Positions 8,633-17,419 are shown, counted from the first letter of the stretch. The stretch: 29,536 nt of DNA from an uncultured Bacteroidales bacterium (GCA_947176325.1 CAMWQD010000002.1:1-29536), one strand, 5' to 3'. Numbers and translations are program-made. The notes: generated by a model from the sequence alone, not told the origin.

Positions 8633-10679
8633 AAAAAGCATCTATACCGCGGCTTTCGTGCTTCTTTCGGGTTTGATTTCGGGAGGGGTTCACGCGCAGG
8701 AGCCGAGGGGAGAAAGTCTGCGCCCCCTGTTGGAAAACGCCGCTCTGCAAGGCGCATCCGATAGACAGGAGCCCGCCCGTCCGCAGCGTGCGTTTCGTCC
8801 GAAAGCCGCGGGAAATCCTGCAAAAGCAGGCGAAACCAAACGGCTCACCCTACCTTTCTTCGAAGACTTTTCTCAAGACGGCCCCTATCCCTCGCCCGAG
8901 CGTTGGGCAGACAAAACGGTTTTTGTCAACAATACGTTTCCTCTCTACCCGCCCACCTATGGGGTGGCCACTTTCGACGGTCTGGACGCCGAGGGAAAGA
9001 TTTATTCGCAAGCCCGCGCGGGAGCCTCGTTTTGGGCGGATACCCTCACCGTGCTTCCGCTTCGTTTGGATTCCATTTTCGACCCGGAACCCCGCGCCCT
9101 CACGCCCGCCGATTCGGTGTACATCAGTTTTTGGTATCAACCCGGGGGCGGTTTGGGAGCAACTTCTACGAATACCTGCAGGGGCACCGCCCCCACATCG
9201 AGCGATGTATTGAACCTCGAGTTCTTCACGCCCATAGATTCGTCGTGGTTCATCGCCTGGTCGAGTCAAGGCATGGATATGGAGACTTTCTGCCCGAATT
9301 GGGACAGCGACACCGTGCCGGTGCAGGACAAACAATACTTCCGCCAAGTTATGGTGCCCGTTACCTCTATCGGGCATTTTCACAAGGATTTCCGATTTCG
9401 TTTCCGCAGCCGGTCTACGATAGACGCCAACGAACAGTCTACCGGCGGACAGTGGCATATCGACTATATCTATATCAACGCCAACCGAAGCCGGAACGAA
9501 ACCTGTGTTTCGGATGTGGCCTTCGCCGGCGTGAGCCCGTCCTTGCTCAAGGACTATTCGCAGGTTCCCCGCCGGCAGTTCACGCCCTCCATGCTGCGAC
9601 AGAATCTCGATGTGCGTTTCGCCAATTTCGGCGAACAACTGCTCAGCTGCCACTATCAATACGAATTGCTGGATGCCGAGGGCTCGCAACTGTCCCTTTA
9701 TCCCGCCGACGAACCTCTTACCTTCCAGCTTTTTCCCTTCTTTTCCGACGGCTACCGAACCTCTCCCGAAATTTCATCCGCTCCCTTGCGTTACGCTTTC
9801 GACGACTTGCAGGAAAGCTATACCCTGCGGCATATCCTTTCGTCGGGCATTCACAACACTTACAGTGCCGTGAACGACACCATCACCCTGCAACAGTTTT
9901 TCGGAAACGAATTCGCCTACGACGACGGCAGCGCCGAAGCGGGCTGGGGGCTCAACTACGCGCAGGGAACTTTCGCCTATGCTTTCGAACTTACCCAACC
10001 CGACACCCTCACGGCGGTGAAAATCTTTTTCAACCGTTCATTCGGCAACGAAAATATAGTGCCGTTCAACTTGGTGGTATGGAATGCGGGCACCACCGAC
10101 ACCGCGCCCGGCGAAATCCTCTACAAGAAAGAGAATCTGAAAGTGAAAGTCGAATCGGGCATCAACAGGTTCGTGCACTATGCCTTGGATACAAATCTGA
10201 TGCTTCCGGCCGGAAAATTCCATATCGGCATCGAGCAAACTTCCGATGCTTTCCTCAATATCGGTTTCGACAAGAATTCCGATTTGCAGGGAAAGATACT
10301 TTACTCGTATTACGACCCCATACAACATACATGGTCTTGGTACACAAGCCTCTATACGGGAGCGTTGATGATGCGTCCCGTTTTCGGAGCCGAGGGGGCG
10401 GGAGAACCGACCACGGCCAACGAAAAACGCACGGCTTGTGGAAAGATCCGCGTGCAGCCCAACCCGGTGCACAACGGAACGCTCCATGTGGAATTGCCGG
10501 AAAATCTTTCTTCCCAAACCGTTCCGACGGTGCGGATTTTTGATATGCGGGGCAGGGAAGTTTATCGTGAAAAATATCAGGAAACCCTCTCGGTGGGCGG
10601 TCTCGGTGCGGGCGTGTATGTTCTTCGCCTTACGCAAGAAAACCGTGTGATAGGTTTCACCAAAATCGTAGTATTGTGA
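8622..10679 (+). CDS. Secreted protein with T9SS type A sorting domain, function unknown
   Basis: This 685-residue protein has a Sec signal peptide (basic MRIKKS, hydrophobic core, cleavage near VHA-Q at about residue 25). Its last ~80 residues are a T9SS type A sorting domain: VQPNPVHNGTLHVEL, then IFDMRGREVY, then LGAGVYVLRL and a terminal FTKIVVL. After export the domain would direct passage across the outer membrane and be removed or exchanged for an anchor. The body starts with LPFFEDFS...YPSPERWAD and PPTYGVATFDGLD, resembling a conserved but uncharacterised family of Bacteroidetes exported proteins with jelly-roll-like beta regions. I see no catalytic motif. It sits between the PASTA gene and rluD, with an 11-base overlap upstream and a GTGA overlap downstream, so translation is probably coupled. 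Confidence 0.85.
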   Translation: MRIKKSIYTAAFVLLSGLISGGVHAQEPRGESLRPLLENAALQGASDRQEPARPQRAFRPKAAGNPAKAGETKRLTLPFFEDFSQDGPYPSPERWADKTVFVNNTFPLYPPTYGVATFDGLDAEGKIYSQARAGASFWADTLTVLPLRLDSIFDPEPRALTPADSVYISFWYQPGGGLGATSTNTCRGTAPTSSDVLNLEFFTPIDSSWFIAWSSQGMDMETFCPNWDSDTVPVQDKQYFRQVMVPVTSIGHFHKDFRFRFRSRSTIDANEQSTGGQWHIDYIYINANRSRNETCVSDVAFAGVSPSLLKDYSQVPRRQFTPSMLRQNLDVRFANFGEQLLSCHYQYELLDAEGSQLSLYPADEPLTFQLFPFFSDGYRTSPEISSAPLRYAFDDLQESYTLRHILSSGIHNTYSAVNDTITLQQFFGNEFAYDDGSAEAGWGLNYAQGTFAYAFELTQPDTLTAVKIFFNRSFGNENIVPFNLVVWNAGTTDTAPGEILYKKENLKVKVESGINRFVHYALDTNLMLPAGKFHIGIEQTSDAFLNIGFDKNSDLQGKILYSYYDPIQHTWSWYTSLYTGALMMRPVFGAEGAGEPTTANEKRTACGKIRVQPNPVHNGTLHVELPENLSSQTVPTVRIFDMRGREVYREKYQETLSVGGLGAGVYVLRLTQENRVIGFTKIVVL

Positions 10680-11776
10680 AAGCGGATGATATAGAATTGC
10701 AAGACGAGGAATTGCAAGACGACGAAACACAGGAGCTGTACGAACATTTCCGTTTTGAGGCCGACCCCGGCCAGGCCCCGCTCCGTTTGGATAAATTCTT
10801 GGTGGACAGGCTTTCCGGAACAGCGCGCAACCGCATTCAGAACGCCGCCAAAGCGGGCAATATCTTAGTGAACGGCAAGAGCGAAAAGCCCAACTACAAG
10901 GTAAAGCCCGGCGATGTCGTGAGTCTTGTGTTGCCCAATCCTCCCCAACATATAGACTTGGCTCCCGAAAACATCCCTCTCGATATCGTGTATGAAGACG
11001 ACGAGGTGATTGTGATAAACAAAGCCCCCGGCATGGTGGTTCACCCCGGTTTCGGCAACTTCACGGGCACTTTGGTAAATGCGCTGATGTATCATCTTAA
11101 AGGAGAGAAACCGTTTTTGGTACATCGTATCGACAAAGACACTTCGGGTCTGTTGCTGGCCGCCAAAACCGAACAGGCGCAGACCTTTCTCGCCAAGCAG
11201 TTCTTCGACCACACCACCGAGCGCAAGTATCAGGCCTTGGTGTGGGGGAATTTTGAAGAAGACGAAGGCACGGTGACGGGCAACATCGCCCGCAGTGTGC
11301 AAGACCGCAAGGTAATGGCCGTCTTTCCCGACGCGAGCAAGGGCAAACATGCCGTCACCCACTACAAGGTGGTGGAACGTTTCGGCTATGTGAGTTTGAT
11401 TGAATGTGTGCTCGAGACGGGGCGCACGCATCAAATCCGCTGCCATATGCGCTATATCAAGCATCCTCTTTTCAACGATGCCACTTATGGAGGCGACAAG
11501 ATTCTGAAAGGCACCACCTTCACCAAATACAAGCAATTCGTGGAAAATTGTTTCGAACTTCTGCCGAGACAGGCCTTGCATGCCGCCACCTTAGGCTTCA
11601 CGCATCCCGCCACAGGAAAACGTCTGCGTTTTGAAAGCGCCTTGCCGCAGGATATGGAACAGGTGCTCGAAAAATGGCGTGTTTACAGCAGAAACCGTGA
11701 ATATCAGGCCGAGCCCGAGGCACTCACGCCCAAAGAACAGCGCGAAAGGGAGAAACTTCTCAATATCAAGAAATAA
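10676..11776 (+). CDS. rluD: Pseudouridine synthase, RluA/RluD family
   Basis: This is a 366-residue enzyme that isomerises uridine to pseudouridine in RNA. RluD in E. coli modifies helix 69 of 23S rRNA; the exact target here is inferred from family resemblance. An acidic N-terminal tail is followed by an S4 RNA-binding domain at about 35-95 (LRLDKFLVDRL...G-N-I-L-V-N-G). The catalytic domain carries HRIDKDTSG with nucleophile Asp153. GRTHQIRCHM near 245 is the second family signature. The start is GTG 10676 overlapping the previous stop (GTGA). There is no in-frame ATG before the S4 domain, so GTG or a nearby TTG must be used. The stop overlaps the next start by one base (TAATG). Confidence 0.93.
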   Translation: MKADDIELQDEELQDDETQELYEHFRFEADPGQAPLRLDKFLVDRLSGTARNRIQNAAKAGNILVNGKSEKPNYKVKPGDVVSLVLPNPPQHIDLAPENIPLDIVYEDDEVIVINKAPGMVVHPGFGNFTGTLVNALMYHLKGEKPFLVHRIDKDTSGLLLAAKTEQAQTFLAKQFFDHTTERKYQALVWGNFEEDEGTVTGNIARSVQDRKVMAVFPDASKGKHAVTHYKVVERFGYVSLIECVLETGRTHQIRCHMRYIKHPLFNDATYGGDKILKGTTFTKYKQFVENCFELLPRQALHAATLGFTHPATGKRLRFESALPQDMEQVLEKWRVYSRNREYQAEPEALTPKEQREREKLLNIKK

Positions 11777-12585
11777 TGGAAGACAGATTTATCGAATATA
11801 AAGGCCACAAAGTGCATTACGGGGTGGCGGGAAACGCTGTGGAAGACAAGCCCGTGGTGCTGTTGCATGGTTTTACCGAGGCGATTTTCGTGTGGGAACG
11901 GTTGAGCCGATGCCTCTCGCAAAGAGGTTTTTACGCGGTGGCAATCGACCTTGCGGGACACGGTCAGACCGAGATGTTTGCGCACAGCCACACCATGGAA
12001 CTGCAAGCCGAAATCGTGCAGGCGGTGATGCAGGCCGAGAAGATAGAGAAAGCCGTAATGATAGGGCATTCCATGGGCGGTTACGTGGCCGCCGCATTCG
12101 CCTGTCTTTATCCGCGGCAGGTGGCGGGAGTCGGTTTCTTTCACAGCAATCCTGGCGCCGATACCGAGGCGGGACGGGAAAACCGCCGTCGCACCCTCAC
12201 GCTTCTGGAAGCGGGGCACACCTCGTTCATGAATCAATTCACCGCCGACCTCTTCGCGCCCGATACGGCGCAGAATTATCCCGACGCGGTGGCGGCTCTG
12301 CAAGCTTCTTCCAAGAATATGGGCGCCGAAGCTATCGCCGCCGCCCAACGCGGCATGCTGGAGCGCCCGTCCCGCCTCGCCGTCTACGACCTCCCCGTGC
12401 CCTTCCTCTTCATCATAGGCAAACAAGATTCCAAGGCCGACATTCCCAAACTTATGGCACAGAGCCTCTTGCCGCAACAAGCCTACGTACAGACGCTTCC
12501 CTGCGGCCACATGGGCATGTACGAATGCCCCCTGCAGACCGAAACCATGGTCTGCGAGTTTGCAAGCGTGTGCTTTTTTTCGTAA
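11776..12585 (+). CDS. Alpha/beta hydrolase
   Basis: This 269-residue cytoplasmic hydrolase has a recognisable catalytic triad: nucleophile Ser99 in the elbow GHSMGG, Asp218 in IIGKQDSKAD, and His245 in PCGHMGM. The oxyanion segment HGFTE lies near 31-35. A cap-like helical region spans about 125-195. The family includes esterases, lipases and C-C hydrolases, and nothing in the sequence or context fixes the substrate. Start ATG 11776 overlaps the rluD stop by one base, suggesting translational coupling as the last gene of the upstream run. The final codons lie within the putative promoter of pfp. Confidence 0.87.
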   Translation: MEDRFIEYKGHKVHYGVAGNAVEDKPVVLLHGFTEAIFVWERLSRCLSQRGFYAVAIDLAGHGQTEMFAHSHTMELQAEIVQAVMQAEKIEKAVMIGHSMGGYVAAAFACLYPRQVAGVGFFHSNPGADTEAGRENRRRTLTLLEAGHTSFMNQFTADLFAPDTAQNYPDAVAALQASSKNMGAEAIAAAQRGMLERPSRLAVYDLPVPFLFIIGKQDSKADIPKLMAQSLLPQQAYVQTLPCGHMGMYECPLQTETMVCEFASVCFFS

Positions 12586-12590
12586 CTTTA
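12559..12590 (+). promoter_or_regulatory. Bacteroidetes-type promoter for pfp
   Basis: TTTG at 12559-12562 and TAACTTTA at 12583-12590 match the Bacteroidetes -33 (TTTG) and -7 (TAnnTTTG, 7 of 8) elements with a 20-base spacer, inside the usual 19-21. Transcription would start near 12594. It overlaps the stop codon of the hydrolase gene and the left arm of the inverted repeat at 12587-12597. Confidence 0.6.
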
Positions 12591-12626
12591 CGGGTTTTGC
12601 GATAGAAGCATAAATAAACCCGTAAA
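12587..12626. promoter_or_regulatory. Perfect 11-bp inverted repeat between promoter and start of pfp
   Basis: TTTACGGGTTT at 12587-12597 is repeated inverted and exact at 12616-12626, with 18 bases between, inside which TGC (12598-12600) and GCA (12608-12610) can also pair. The right arm ends one base before ATG 12628. The left arm overlaps the -7 box and predicted transcription start. It could be an operator for a dimeric regulator, or an RNA hairpin formed only in transcripts that enter from upstream genes. Confidence 0.6.
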
Positions 12627-12627
12627 T

Positions 12628-13860
12628 ATGAGCTTGGATCATAAACTTTTTAACGGAAAGACTTTGGCTATCCTTTCCGGAGGCGGCGATACGCCGGCCA
12701 TCAACTCAAGTATCGAGGCAGTGCGCAACCGCGCGTCTATCTTGGGATATAGGGTATACGGCATCCGTCAAGGCTGGAAAGGCCTTTTGGGTGACGGACA
12801 GGTGGTGGATCTCACTTGCCAGCCCTACAACGGTTTGTATGGCGGCACGGCTTTGAATTCGAGCCGTACCAATCCTTTTTCATCCAAGGCGGGTGAAGAC
12901 CGTGTGCAACAGATTCTTCGCAATTTGGAACGCTATAAAATTGACGTTCTTGTAACTATCGGCGGCGACGACACCAACGGCGCGGCCAAGAAGCTCTACG
13001 AAACGCAGGGCATTCCCGTTATCGGATTCCCTAAAACCATAGACAACGACTTGCGCACCCGCACCATGCACAGCTGCGGCGGCAAGGAAATCGAAGCCGT
13101 GGTTTGCCCCGGGTTCCCCACAGCCGCCCGCACGGTGGCCCGTCTGACGGGTATGTTGCGCACCACCACCGAATCGCACAACCGCGTTATGGTGATGGAG
13201 GTGATGGGGCGCGATGCCGGTTGGCTCACCGCCACGGCCGCCCACGGAGGCGCCGATATGGTTTTGGTGCCCGAATGCCCCATGACCAAAGAACGTCAGG
13301 AATACTTCTACGAGAGAGTGAAGGAACTTTATATGCGCAATCCCAAACGCTGTCTGGTGATAGCCGTGGCCGAAGGGGTGCGCTGGTATGACGAGAATAC
13401 GGGAAAGACCGATGTGGTCTATGCAAGTTCCGAAACCGACGAATACGGACACGCCCGTTTGGGCGGTATCAGCGGGGTGATTGCCCACGAAGTGAGCAAG
13501 CGCCTCGGCTTAGATGCCCGCGCCCAAATCAGCGGCTACTATGCACGCTCGGGCGAATGTCGCGAATACGACCGCCGTCTCACGGCCACCCTCGGCGACA
13601 AGGTGGTGGATCTGCTCCTCCGCGAAGACTACGGCCAAATGCCCGTGCTCAATAAAGTGGCTTGCTACAACGAATTGGAAGAATTCAACACCTCTTCCAT
13701 CGACATGGGGTCTATCGGAAACAAACCCTTGTCCGACAGCTACTACGACAGCAATATGTTCCATGTCACCGACGCTTACCGCGATTTCCTCAACCATATC
13801 ATGGAACCCATGCACTTTATGAAATTCGACTACGATTTTCCGGTGGTTTTGCCGAAATAA
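12628..13860 (+). CDS. pfp: 6-phosphofructokinase, pyrophosphate-dependent type
   Basis: This 410-residue enzyme phosphorylates fructose 6-phosphate to the 1,6-bisphosphate in glycolysis. Two residues mark pyrophosphate rather than ATP use: the nucleotide-loop motif is GGDDT at 112-116 (Asp115, where ATP enzymes have Gly), and the substrate loop is PKTIDND at 135-141 (Lys136). Asp139 is the catalytic base. MGRDAGW at 193-199 is the fructose-phosphate site signature. PPi-dependent enzymes are reversible and common in anaerobic Bacteroidetes. The start follows an own promoter and an 11-bp inverted repeat, so it is probably regulated separately from the upstream run. The Gly-rich start (SGGGDTPAINSS) differs slightly from the usual GGDxPGxN but is intact. 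Confidence 0.94.
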   Translation: MSLDHKLFNGKTLAILSGGGDTPAINSSIEAVRNRASILGYRVYGIRQGWKGLLGDGQVVDLTCQPYNGLYGGTALNSSRTNPFSSKAGEDRVQQILRNLERYKIDVLVTIGGDDTNGAAKKLYETQGIPVIGFPKTIDNDLRTRTMHSCGGKEIEAVVCPGFPTAARTVARLTGMLRTTTESHNRVMVMEVMGRDAGWLTATAAHGGADMVLVPECPMTKERQEYFYERVKELYMRNPKRCLVIAVAEGVRWYDENTGKTDVVYASSETDEYGHARLGGISGVIAHEVSKRLGLDARAQISGYYARSGECREYDRRLTATLGDKVVDLLLREDYGQMPVLNKVACYNELEEFNTSSIDMGSIGNKPLSDSYYDSNMFHVTDAYRDFLNHIMEPMHFMKFDYDFPVVLPK

Positions 13861-13862
13861 CC

Positions 13863-13892
13863 GTTGCCGACAAACACGAAAAATTAGATTTG
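13863..13892 (+). promoter_or_regulatory. Possible promoter before the TPR gene
   Basis: TAGATTTG at 13885-13892 matches the -7 consensus TAnnTTTG fully. The best -33 candidate, GTTG at 13863-13866, is 3 of 4 with an 18-base spacer, one shorter than usual. A transcript would start near 13896 with a leader of about 17 bases before ATG 13913. It could drive the TPR, PorE-like, pduO and tgt genes. Confidence 0.45.
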
Positions 13893-13912
13893 AAGAAAAA
13901 CACAAAAGCGAT

Positions 13913-15034
13913 ATGAAATCTTTATTCATCTCATTGGCCGTTGCCGCCGCCGCTTTGTTGGTTGCGCCTGTGGCACAGGCACAGGTGACAGGCCCGGTGG
14001 GCGATCCATTCGCCAATATCGCCGCGCCCGAAGAACCCGATTCGGTCATCAAGGCGAGCACTATCGATGAGCAGTTGGAAAAGAAGGCCTACAATGCCGG
14101 TGTAACCTTAATGGAACAAGGGGATTTGGATGCCGCCTTGGAGCAATTCGACGAGGCCATCCGTCTTTATCCGGAATACGCCGAAGCCTACACCAACAAA
14201 GGCTCTATCCGTTGGCGTCAAGGCGAGTATGCGCAGGCTATCGAGGATTTTAACAATTCAATCGCCATAAGTCCTTCGGCGGATGCCTATTTCGGTTTGG
14301 GACAGTGCTATTATCAGCAGAATCAGCACGATAATGCCATTGCAGCCTATACCGATGCGTTGCGTCTCGACAAGGATTATTCGCATGCGGCCTACTACCG
14401 CGGCGGGTTGTATTTCGAGAAGGGGGAATACGAAAAGGCTATCGCCGACTACGACCAAGCCATTCGCGCCGACTCCAAATATGCCTATGCCTACAACGAC
14501 CGCGCCAGCGCCAAGCGGCAGTTGGGAAAATTCGAAGAAGCGGCCAAGGATTATGCGCAGGCCTGCAAAATCGAACCCAAGAGTGTTTTTATGCGCAACA
14601 ACTGGGGCAGTGCCTTGCGTCGCGGCGGGGATTATGAAGAGGCGGTGAAGGTTTATACGCAGTCGCTCGCCTTGGATTCCAAGAATCACCGCACCTACAA
14701 TCTGCGGGGATTGGCCTACTACGAAATGGGGCAATATGAAAAGGCTATCGAGGACTTCGATTCCTGTCTCATCCTCAATCCGAATTACGCCTATGGCTAC
14801 TTGAACAGAGGTTGTGCATACTACAAGCTTTTCGAGTATGCCAAAGCCTTGCAGGACGGCAACCGTGCGGTGGAGATGATGCCCAAGAATCCCGCAGCCT
14901 ATCTCAATCGCGGCAACTTCCGGGAGATGACCCGCGATGCGCAGGGGGCTTGTGAGGATTGGAAGAAAGCCGGTGAAATGGGCAACAAGAATGCCCGTCG
15001 CTATAATGAAAATCAGTGTGGTTCGGTAAAATAG
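13913..15034 (+). CDS. Secreted TPR-repeat protein
   Basis: A Sec signal peptide (hydrophobic run, cleavage near AQA-Q at residue 23-24) is followed by a short linker and then eight to nine TPR units from about residue 53 to 355. They show the family spacing of A/G-x3-Y/F...G-x-Y-x-x-A-I-x-D-F/Y over 34 residues. No lipobox Cys is present, so the 373-residue protein should be periplasmic, or attached through partners. TPRs are protein-protein scaffolds; no enzyme domain is seen. The next gene, a PorE-like envelope protein with its own TPRs, starts 8 bases after the stop, so the two are very likely co-translated and may act together at the cell envelope. Confidence 0.85.
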   Translation: MKSLFISLAVAAAALLVAPVAQAQVTGPVGDPFANIAAPEEPDSVIKASTIDEQLEKKAYNAGVTLMEQGDLDAALEQFDEAIRLYPEYAEAYTNKGSIRWRQGEYAQAIEDFNNSIAISPSADAYFGLGQCYYQQNQHDNAIAAYTDALRLDKDYSHAAYYRGGLYFEKGEYEKAIADYDQAIRADSKYAYAYNDRASAKRQLGKFEEAAKDYAQACKIEPKSVFMRNNWGSALRRGGDYEEAVKVYTQSLALDSKNHRTYNLRGLAYYEMGQYEKAIEDFDSCLILNPNYAYGYLNRGCAYYKLFEYAKALQDGNRAVEMMPKNPAAYLNRGNFREMTRDAQGACEDWKKAGEMGNKNARRYNENQCGSVK

Positions 15035-15042
15035 GAAGAATA

Positions 15043-17412
15043 ATGAGAACGCGTAGATATATTTTAGGATTTTTTGCATTCCTTCTTTTCGCTACCGCTT
15101 CGGTGCAGGCGCAGCAAGCGCAGGACAGCACGGCGGCCAAGCCGGCGAAAAAGAGCCTTTTTGCGGCAAAGGCCGCCGATACGATGCCGACGGTTGTTGT
15201 CCCTCCCGTCAAGATTTTGGAGGACAATTTCGGATTGATTCCCGAAAAAGTGAAGCCCAATCCCGACAATAAGCCGGAAAAGGAACCGAGCAAACCGTGG
15301 GCTTTGAGTGAGAAACAGAAAGCCTATGCGCAGCAAGGCACGGCTTTCGACAAGAACGGCGGCAGCGGCAAGGAATTCAAGGCCGCCACGCGCAACTTCA
15401 AGACCGCTACAAAGCTCTTCGAACAGAAACGCCGTGTAGAGGCGCTTCCTCTGTTGCTGGAAGCCTATAATGTAAACAGCAACAACCTTCTTTTGAACGT
15501 GATGCTGGGGCATTGCATGGTGGCTTCGGTCAACACCCGTTTCGAGGGCGAACCTTATGTGCGCAAGGCTTTGGAGATAGATCCGAACAACTATGAGGCC
15601 CGCTACGATTTGGCGCGTATTTATGTATCGCGCTACGAATTGGATTCGGCCATTATGCTTTTTGAGCAATGTCTCAACTTGCCCGATCTCGACACTTCCG
15701 CGAGACTTCGTTGCGAACGGCGCATCCGCGAATGTAGATATGCCAAGGCGAAAATGAAGAAGCCCTTGCGTGTGTTTGTAGACAACTTGGGTTCCACGCT
15801 CAACTCCATTTATCCCGATTATTCGCCTATCGTTTCGGCCGATGAGGAACAGATTTACTTCACTTCCTTGCGTCCGGGATCTGTAATCGACGACCTTGAC
15901 CCCTACACGGGCATGGCGTTCGAAGACGTCTATCTGGCCAAGAGGATGCCCGAAACGGACAGCATGTGGATGGTGGAGAATTTGGGCGAACCCATCAACA
16001 CGCGTTATCACGATGCATCTTCGGGAATTTCGCCCGACGAGAGTACGTTGTATATTTATAGAGGTACGAGTAGCGAGGGTGATATCTTTACCGCGCATTT
16101 CGATCAGGAAGGTTGGCAGAAACCCAAGCGTCAGGAAGAAGGAAAGGAAGCCAGTGGAAAGAAATCCCACGAGCAGAACATCGCCTATACTTTCGACGGA
16201 CGCACGGCTTATTTCGTCAGCAACCGTGCGGGTGGATACGGAGGATTGGATATATGGGTGATGCATAAAGACAATAATGATGTTTGGCAGGAACCCATTA
16301 ACTTGGGGCCTCAGGTAAATACCGCCTATGATGAAATTTCGGTGTTCGCCGTACCCGACGGCAATACGATTTTCTTCTCGTCGAACGGCCATTTGGGAAT
16401 GGGCGGTTTCGATATCTTCACCTCCCGTCGGGAAGGAAACGACACCACATGGACATATCCCTCCAATTTGGGATGGCCTATCAATACGGTGGAAGACGAT
16501 GCTTTCTACCGCCGTTCGCTGAGCGGCAAGACCGCCTACTATGCTTCGCAACGTATGCAAGAAGGTTTCGGTGGTTACGACATCTATAAAATCACCTATA
16601 TGGGTGAGGAAAAAGGTGTGGTGACGCAAGGCGAAGACCAGCTTTTGGCCTATATCGCCAAACCCGTGAGCGAATCGGTTTCGGAAGAGGCGGTGGAAAT
16701 TCAGATTACCCCGATTACGCTTCTGAAAGGTTTTGTGTATGATGATTACACCAAAGAACCTCTCAGCGCCGATGTGGTGATGGTAGACAACGATTTGCAG
16801 CAGGAAGTGGCCGTTTTCCATTCCAATCCCCGCACGGGACGGTTCATGATTCAGTTGCCCGCCGGTCACAACTACGGTGTTACGGTGCGTCGTTCGGGCT
16901 ATCTGTTCCATTCCGAAAACTTCGATATTCCCGCCACGGCGCAGTATCAGGAAGTGAGCAAGGAATTCCCCTTGAAGAACGTTTCTGTCGGCAGCCGCGT
17001 GGTGTTGCGCAACATCTTCTTCGAATTCGACAAGGACGACTTGTTGCCGCAATCGTTTGTGGAATTGGATCGTCTGTATAAGTTGCTGATGGATGCACCG
17101 GGCATCAAGATTGAGATTTCGGGTCACACCGACAACAAGGGTTCGGCTTCCTACAATCAGAAATTGTCGGAAAGACGTGCCCGTTCGGTTGTCAATTATT
17201 TGGTGGCCAAGGGTATTCCTATCGAACGACTCACCTATGCCGGCTATGGTATGACGCAACCTATCGCCAGCAACGACACCGACGAAGGTCGTGCGTTGAA
17301 CCGTCGTACCGAGTTCAAGATTATTGAAAACCTCGACGAGAAGGGTGTTCCGGCTGCGGAACAACCCACGGCAGGCCCCGGCCCCGATATGCCGGTTCCT
17401 GTGGCTGAATAA
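15043..17412 (+). CDS. PorE-like TPR / beta-propeller / CRD / OmpA protein
   Basis: I choose ATG 15043, not the longer frame from 15016, because it opens a clean signal peptide (MRTRRYILGFF..., cleavage near VQA-Q at residue 23) and lies 8 bases after the previous stop. The 789-residue protein has TPR-like helices (about 110-220), a PD40/WD40-like propeller (about 240-525, with repeated DxxPxxSPDE and F-x-S-N-R blades), a carboxypeptidase-regulatory-like beta domain (about 560-640) and an OmpA peptidoglycan-binding domain (about 645-765, GHTDNKGS with Asp697). This exact order is that of PorE of the Porphyromonas T9SS, which tethers the secretion machine to peptidoglycan. PorE is a lipoprotein, whereas no lipobox is seen here, so I leave the symbol empty. 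Many OmpA/PD40 paralogues exist in this phylum, so orthology is unproven. Confidence 0.85.
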   Translation: MRTRRYILGFFAFLLFATASVQAQQAQDSTAAKPAKKSLFAAKAADTMPTVVVPPVKILEDNFGLIPEKVKPNPDNKPEKEPSKPWALSEKQKAYAQQGTAFDKNGGSGKEFKAATRNFKTATKLFEQKRRVEALPLLLEAYNVNSNNLLLNVMLGHCMVASVNTRFEGEPYVRKALEIDPNNYEARYDLARIYVSRYELDSAIMLFEQCLNLPDLDTSARLRCERRIRECRYAKAKMKKPLRVFVDNLGSTLNSIYPDYSPIVSADEEQIYFTSLRPGSVIDDLDPYTGMAFEDVYLAKRMPETDSMWMVENLGEPINTRYHDASSGISPDESTLYIYRGTSSEGDIFTAHFDQEGWQKPKRQEEGKEASGKKSHEQNIAYTFDGRTAYFVSNRAGGYGGLDIWVMHKDNNDVWQEPINLGPQVNTAYDEISVFAVPDGNTIFFSSNGHLGMGGFDIFTSRREGNDTTWTYPSNLGWPINTVEDDAFYRRSLSGKTAYYASQRMQEGFGGYDIYKITYMGEEKGVVTQGEDQLLAYIAKPVSESVSEEAVEIQITPITLLKGFVYDDYTKEPLSADVVMVDNDLQQEVAVFHSNPRTGRFMIQLPAGHNYGVTVRRSGYLFHSENFDIPATAQYQEVSKEFPLKNVSVGSRVVLRNIFFEFDKDDLLPQSFVELDRLYKLLMDAPGIKIEISGHTDNKGSASYNQKLSERRARSVVNYLVAKGIPIERLTYAGYGMTQPIASNDTDEGRALNRRTEFKIIENLDEKGVPAAEQPTAGPGPDMPVPVAE

Positions 17413-17419
17413 GCGTTAA

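Noticed and set aside
8903..10543. 546-codon plus-strand frame overlapping the T9SS cargo gene
   Set aside because: Its translation is Arg/Pro-rich and shows no domain, while the overlapping frame has a signal peptide and a sorting domain.
15064..17364. 766-codon minus-strand open frame over the PorE-like gene
   Set aside because: Same register effect; the plus-strand protein has a signal peptide and four recognisable domains, the minus-strand frame none.
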